From Lithospermum erythrorhizon (lineage: Eukaryota > Streptophyta > Magnoliopsida > Boraginales > Boraginaceae): 64,000 nucleotides of DNA. The first letter of the stretch is position 1. Every line of letters begins with the position of its first letter. The notes under the pieces were generated by a model, which saw only the letters and a list, made by a program, of their open reading frames with translations, did no database searches and was not told where the DNA came from. Of this stretch, positions 59,771 to 64,000 are shown one piece after another. The DNA is taken from the NCBI GenBank assembly GCA_019722365.1, contig JADFUC010001205.1, positions 62,001 to 126,000 of the forward strand, in the 5' to 3' direction. Both the position numbers and the translations under genes were made by a program.

Positions 59771-61660
59771 GCCCCCCACTCTTCGGACCTCCTCTTTTGT
59801 TCGCCTCTCAAAGCTAACTCCACATTTGTCGAAGTTGATTTTTTGCCCCAAAGCCTCCTCATAATCCCTTAAAATGCTCACAATCGCCTCTCCCTCCTTT
59901 TGTGTGGCTTTACAAAAAATCAGGGTATCATCCGCAAATAGAATGTGACTGATACTCGGACTTCCTTCACTTATTTTTACACCTGTGAAAGCCTTCCTCT
60001 CATCTGCTTCCCGTAACATAGTTGTAAGGCCTTCTGCACACAATAAGAACAAATAAGGCGATAAAGGGTCTCCTTGACGGATGTCCCGGCTTGACCTAAT
60101 GAACCCTTTTGGGGTTCCGTTAATCTAGAAGTTGTAAGAAATAGAAGTAACCAAACACATCATCACCCACTTAATCCAAGTCTCGCTAAAACCCAACTTT
60201 CTCATAATGGCTTCAAGAAAGCACCATTCCACCCTGTCATAAGCCTTGCTCATATCTAATTTAATGGACATAGACGTGTCTTTTCCCTTTTTATTAGTAT
60301 TTAAATAATGAAGAAGCTCATGAGTAATCAAAATATTATCCGAAATAATACAACCACGAAGAAAAACACTTTGAGTTTCAGAAATGATTTGCATGAGTAT
60401 AGGCCGCAACCTATTAGCTAAGACCTTACAAACAATTTTTACCATAATACATGTTTTCAATAAAGTCAAGTTCGGTATTATTATTAATCGGGGAAGCTTT
60501 TTTTGGGATCAAACACACAGGAGTGTGATTGACTTTTTTAAGAATTCTACCATTAAATAAAAAACTCTCAACATCATTAACAATATCTAAAGAAATAATG
60601 TGTCAAAAAGATTGAAAAAGTGTATAGTTATACCATCTAGTCCGTAATTTGTCCGTACTATTGCCACTCCCCGGTACTCCATCGCAAACGTGGCTTTCGC
60701 CGATTACAAAGATCATCAGTTTGAAGATTTGTCCAATGTAATCAAGAGATACTCTCGACATCGCTCATCCTTCCCTCGATTACCCCACGTCATTCCTCAA
60801 GTCCATTATTTTGTATCAAAGTCGGCAATGAAGAACCGTATTCTTAGTCCCTAACTTTCAGGTTAACTTTCCCACTTCTGCCAATGAACTTTCTCCTCGC
60901 CCAAGCCTCATCCAACTCCTCTCAAGATTAAGATGCCTTCTCTATCAAAAATAATCCTTCTCATAAGCCTCCCTTTAATTTAGCTTTTGAATTCCCATCA
61001 ATAGGCCCTGAATTGAAATTATTCTCTTGCACCATTTGATTAACGCCATATTAACAAGTTTCTTGAATTTTTCGCACACCGAAACCAACAAGGATCCTCC
61101 TCTCGAGTATTCCACGCAGTTCGTATAACGTCCTTCTAGCAACTTTGTCACCCAACGCTTAAACACAAACCCGACATCCGTGTCCAAAAAAAGAGGTCTA
61201 CGATCGGGCTCCCTATCATATCCAAATGGTAGCTACGCCCTCAAAAATAATAAGCACCAACAAGCATTGCAAATTGCTCGTCCAATGGCCTGTTGTTTCG
61301 CCATCAGAACAAGCGAAGCTATCTCCGTATAAATTTATCAGTAAAACTTAATTCTTCCCACAAACACCCCGAAGTTATTCATGTCGCTTCATCTAACGCT
61401 TTCTCCCAATATTTATCCTCACCTCTCCAAAGAGTCATTAAAATCACCCATAATACACATCCTTTGTTATCCCCCGGATTTTGAGCCAAAATATGCTCCC
61501 ATTGATTTTTCTGAGTCTCATCATCACAATCTCAGATGTACAAAACATCCCTCCAAGGCATTTCAATTAAAAATAATTGCTCTTTGTCCGAATGAAAACA
61601 TTTCAAACAAGTTAAGAATCATGAAGTCAAACTAATCAAAGAAGTTGAATGGTAGCCAAG
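59771..61660 (-). pseudogene. L1-type LINE ORF2, central part (right LINE)
   Basis: A second minus-strand LINE joined to the first. Endonuclease remnants near 61500-61230 include HLDMIGS (the catalytic SDH is lost). The linker is VCEKFKKLVNMALIKWCKRI near 61080-61000. RT is well preserved: KVLANRLRPILMQIISETQS and IISDNILITHELLHYLNTNK (60430-60290), KLDMSKAYDRVEW (60265-60228), QGDPLSPYLFLLCAEGL (60083-60030), ILFADDTLIFCKAT (59950-59910), GQKINFDKCGVSF (59845-59807). It breaks off in the thumb region, where endonuclease of the left LINE takes over. The right LINE keeps FADD and is less decayed than the left. Confidence 0.87.
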
Positions 61661-63062
61661 GTGGATGTTAAGAAAAAATCATCAATTCATGTAACCGGCT
61701 AATTTCATGATTTTAATTTTTAAAGGAAAGGCAGAAGGCGAGAAGTAAGCTGATATTTAGTCTCATACTCTTTTAGCGTTAGACAAAATAGTCATTTTAA
61801 AAGCGACTAACGCCAGTATTTTGGCTGCACATTGTCATTTCACCATATATCAGAACGAAAAATTGAACAGATGAGCTAGACACTAAAATAGTTTAGGGGT
61901 CAATCAAAATAGTTCGTAAGCCTTAATACTAAAAAATATGTCAGACACTAAACCATAAGATAAAAAATTTCAACCGCCACTAAGTTCAAATGACTATAAT
62001 ATAAATCAAAAAGTATTATTTATAAATTTACTTCTAAATATTTAATTACTCTATTTATTATCTTGGGCTTAAACGTTAAAATATAAATACTTACGCTAAC
62101 GCAGACGCATATTTTGCATTAGTAATGTACAAAAATATAACATGAGATTTATGCAACATACAAAAAATATATCATGAGATTTGTGCATTCTCTTAATTTT
62201 GGATACGGAAAGTTTCATGATATGTCAATAGTTTTAATAAATACTAATAATTTTGGGTATGGTTACACAAATCTATCGAAAGTTTTAAAAATATATCAAC
62301 AGATTTATGTAAAATACAAAAATATAACATTAAATTTAAGTAAATTGCAAATATATATCTTTAGATTTGTGTAAAAATACAGTATAAGTTACATCCACTA
62401 GAAACCAGTTGATTTCCCTTGATGTGTGGGACCTCCCTTGACTCAACTAGCCAGGTATGAGAATTCTGAATTTCTGATATGTTTTGAAAGATTCCCTCCC
62501 ACACTACACTCCTTTAGCTTCCATACATGGCAGGCTATTAGGGTGTTTGCACATGATTCAAGTTCAATAGATCCCAATATTTATATATATATCATATTAA
62601 TTTATAACTCATCTCTAAGATAACCGATCGCTTAAAATGTATCCAAAACCAAATAATAATGATAAGATTTTTCATAAATGATTCTCTTCTTATTCATGCT
62701 TGAACAAGTTATTTTGGCTTTAAGATTTTAAATTTTTTAAATTCAAAAACGTAATCCCTCTGCTTAAATAAAATTATTTTATAATTCAAATATGCCACCA
62801 TTTACATACCTCTAATTTGTTTTTTATTATGTTTATTTCCATACCTCTAATTTGTTTTTTCACCAAATATTCACATGCACCCTTCATTGCACATCCACGT
62901 CTTTCTTCACTCTCTTCCCTTTTTACTCTTTGATAGCTTCATAAAACAAAAATCTTTTTTGAATGTTTAGGTAAAGAGATATATGACCAATTATCTATCA
63001 AACTACTTGACATTTTAAGTATTTACCTAAAAGGGTAGGTGTAAAACACAAAAAAGGATCAA
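61661..63062. other. Upstream region of the WW-domain gene and intergenic DNA
   Basis: AT-rich. At 62100-62370 a phrase of about 50 bp (ATACAAAAATATAACATGAG, ATTTGTGCA) recurs in several degenerate copies. At 62800-62870 CATACCTCTAATTTGTTTTT occurs twice. The last 200 bp are CT-rich (CTTTCTTCACTCTCTTCCC near 62902), as plant 5' UTRs often are. No firm TATA box. Confidence 0.45.
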
Positions 63063-63332
63063 ATGACAACACCAAATATGTCTTCAATTACATCTTCATT
63101 AGAGAGATCTCTCCAAAACATCTCCTTAAACCGCCACCATAGTAGTAACACCAGCAACGGAGGAGGAGGAGATGGTGGTGGCGGTGGTGCAACTACGGGG
63201 ACTGATGGTTGTGGTGGTGGTGGTGGATTTCAAGAAAATGAGCATGACATTTCTAACACCTCTGAAAGCACCTATGAGCTCAACTCACATATCTCATTGC
63301 CTTACCATTGGGAACAAATCCTTGATTTAAAG
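63063..63332 (+). CDS. WW-domain protein, first exon (CURLY FLAG LEAF 1-like)
   Basis: First exon of a gene that leaves the window. The 90 codons read MTTPNMSSITSSLERSLQNI..., a glycine-rich low-complexity stretch (residues 34-56), then ELNSHISLPYHWEQILDLK, where a GT donor follows at 63333. SSLERSLQN and LNSHISLPYHWEQ match the N-terminal part of plant CFL1-type WW proteins, in which the next exon supplies TGEIYYINW and the rest of the WW domain. CFL1 is known in rice and Arabidopsis as a regulator of cuticle formation through a homeodomain partner. Translation could also begin at Met6 (63078). The next exon is not found before 64000, so the intron exceeds 650 bp or the gene is cut short. 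Confidence 0.75.
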
Positions 63333-64000
63333 GTTCCAAGTTTATTATTTGTCACACTTTAATTCCACCAATTATTGAAGTATGAATTAGTGTCATTTTC
63401 TTTGTCACATTGGTTACACATTTAATGACATGAAACCTTGACACAGATCTTGCACTTATTATTAAAATCAGTAGTATTGTATCTTTGTTTTTGTTTTCTT
63501 TCTTAAATTCGCTACTCATGCTACAATGTTTCCACTTGTTCTTAGGTAATCTCAATACTTACTGATCTTCTTTTCTTTGAACTTTATTAAAAGGTGCATC
63601 TTCTTTTTTCTCATTTAAGCAAAAAGTTTTACATGACCAGTCAAAACCCTAAAAGGCCTAACACCTTTTTCTTTGTACTCATTTTCCAATTTTTCCTACC
63701 ACCAATTTCAGTATTCTACTTTATCAACCCAAAGCAACCAAAAATAATTGAGGTTTTTAATTCTCCGTTGTACACTAGCAAGATGTTAAATCAGGATTTT
63801 GATGTAGCATCACGAAGAAATACACATAAGAAAACTGTTAAAGAAAAATATAAAAATTTATTGGATGAATCAAATGATTTTTGAACAAAATGTATATTAA
63901 AGTTTTACTTTTCAAATTTATTTTTCAAAAAATTAGGTGGTAATAATTGCCCCCTATGCCTCCCCTTGTTACACCTCCAGTTCTACCTCAGGATGTTAAT
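63333..64000 (+). other. Probable first intron of the WW-domain gene
   Basis: AT-rich DNA after the splice donor at 63333. A 96-codon open frame (63594-63884) has no recognisable family and lies within the expected intron; I do not treat it as a gene. Confidence 0.4.

Noticed and set aside
63594..63884. 96-codon open frame as a gene
   Set aside because: No family, hydrophobic low-complexity start, lies in the expected intron of the WW-domain gene.
1..64000. CRISPR array, operon, phage or bacterial system
   Set aside because: No direct repeats with regular unique spacers and no prokaryotic genes; introns and transposons are of plant type.

Overview
This window reads as nuclear DNA of a flowering plant, probably a eudicot; nothing in it fixes the genus. 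The evidence is AT-rich intergenic DNA, GT-AG split genes of plant type (PBS1 kinase, SWEET transporter, start of a WW-domain gene), and plant-type transposons (Copia, L1 LINEs with DUF4283 ORF1, hAT, Stowaway MITEs). There is no operon structure, CRISPR array or prokaryotic signal. About two thirds is recognisable or suspected mobile DNA, nearly all decayed by stops and frameshifts.

Layout: 1-1870 is a Copia pol 3' part plus LTR-like DNA. 1940-2950 is a LINE RT fragment. 2951-7326 is degraded retroelement-like DNA ending in a Copia polypurine tract and a likely LTR. 9490-14485 is a hAT transposase pseudogene followed by a second ORF resembling the Putative plant transposon protein family, with arrays of the palindrome CGGACGTCCG. 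15444-18671 is a minus-strand, gag-only Copia element with both LTRs, PBS, PPT and a near-perfect 5-bp target duplication. 19346-22827 is an intact five-exon PBS1 orthologue. 24741-26330 is an unexplained, non-coding, more GC-rich block. 26841-28621 (minus) is an intact six-exon clade III-like SWEET gene with a clear TATA box. 31655-35812 is a decayed hAT element bounded by a direct repeat and carrying two unusual minisatellites. 35897-41269 is a near full-length minus-strand L1 LINE with candidate target-site duplication. 41690-48600 is gene-free and holds MITEs, a tRNA-like SINE candidate, three copies of a short Copia-LTR-like repeat, and a foldback inverted repeat nested in a Stowaway-like MITE. 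48600-55240 is a second hAT-plus-second-ORF locus, with a B3-domain gene fragment in its 5' flank. 56362-61660 is two minus-strand LINE remnants joined head to tail. 63063-63332 is the first exon of a WW-domain (CURLY FLAG LEAF 1-like) gene running out of the window.

The two intact genes are unrelated in job: PBS1 acts in pattern-triggered and effector-triggered immunity at the plasma membrane, and SWEET moves sugar across it. The most unusual signal is the recurrence, at two loci 40 kb apart, of the same order: GC-rich motif array, TATA box, hAT transposase, motif array, second ORF of the plant transposon-protein type. This suggests a two-gene hAT lineage.
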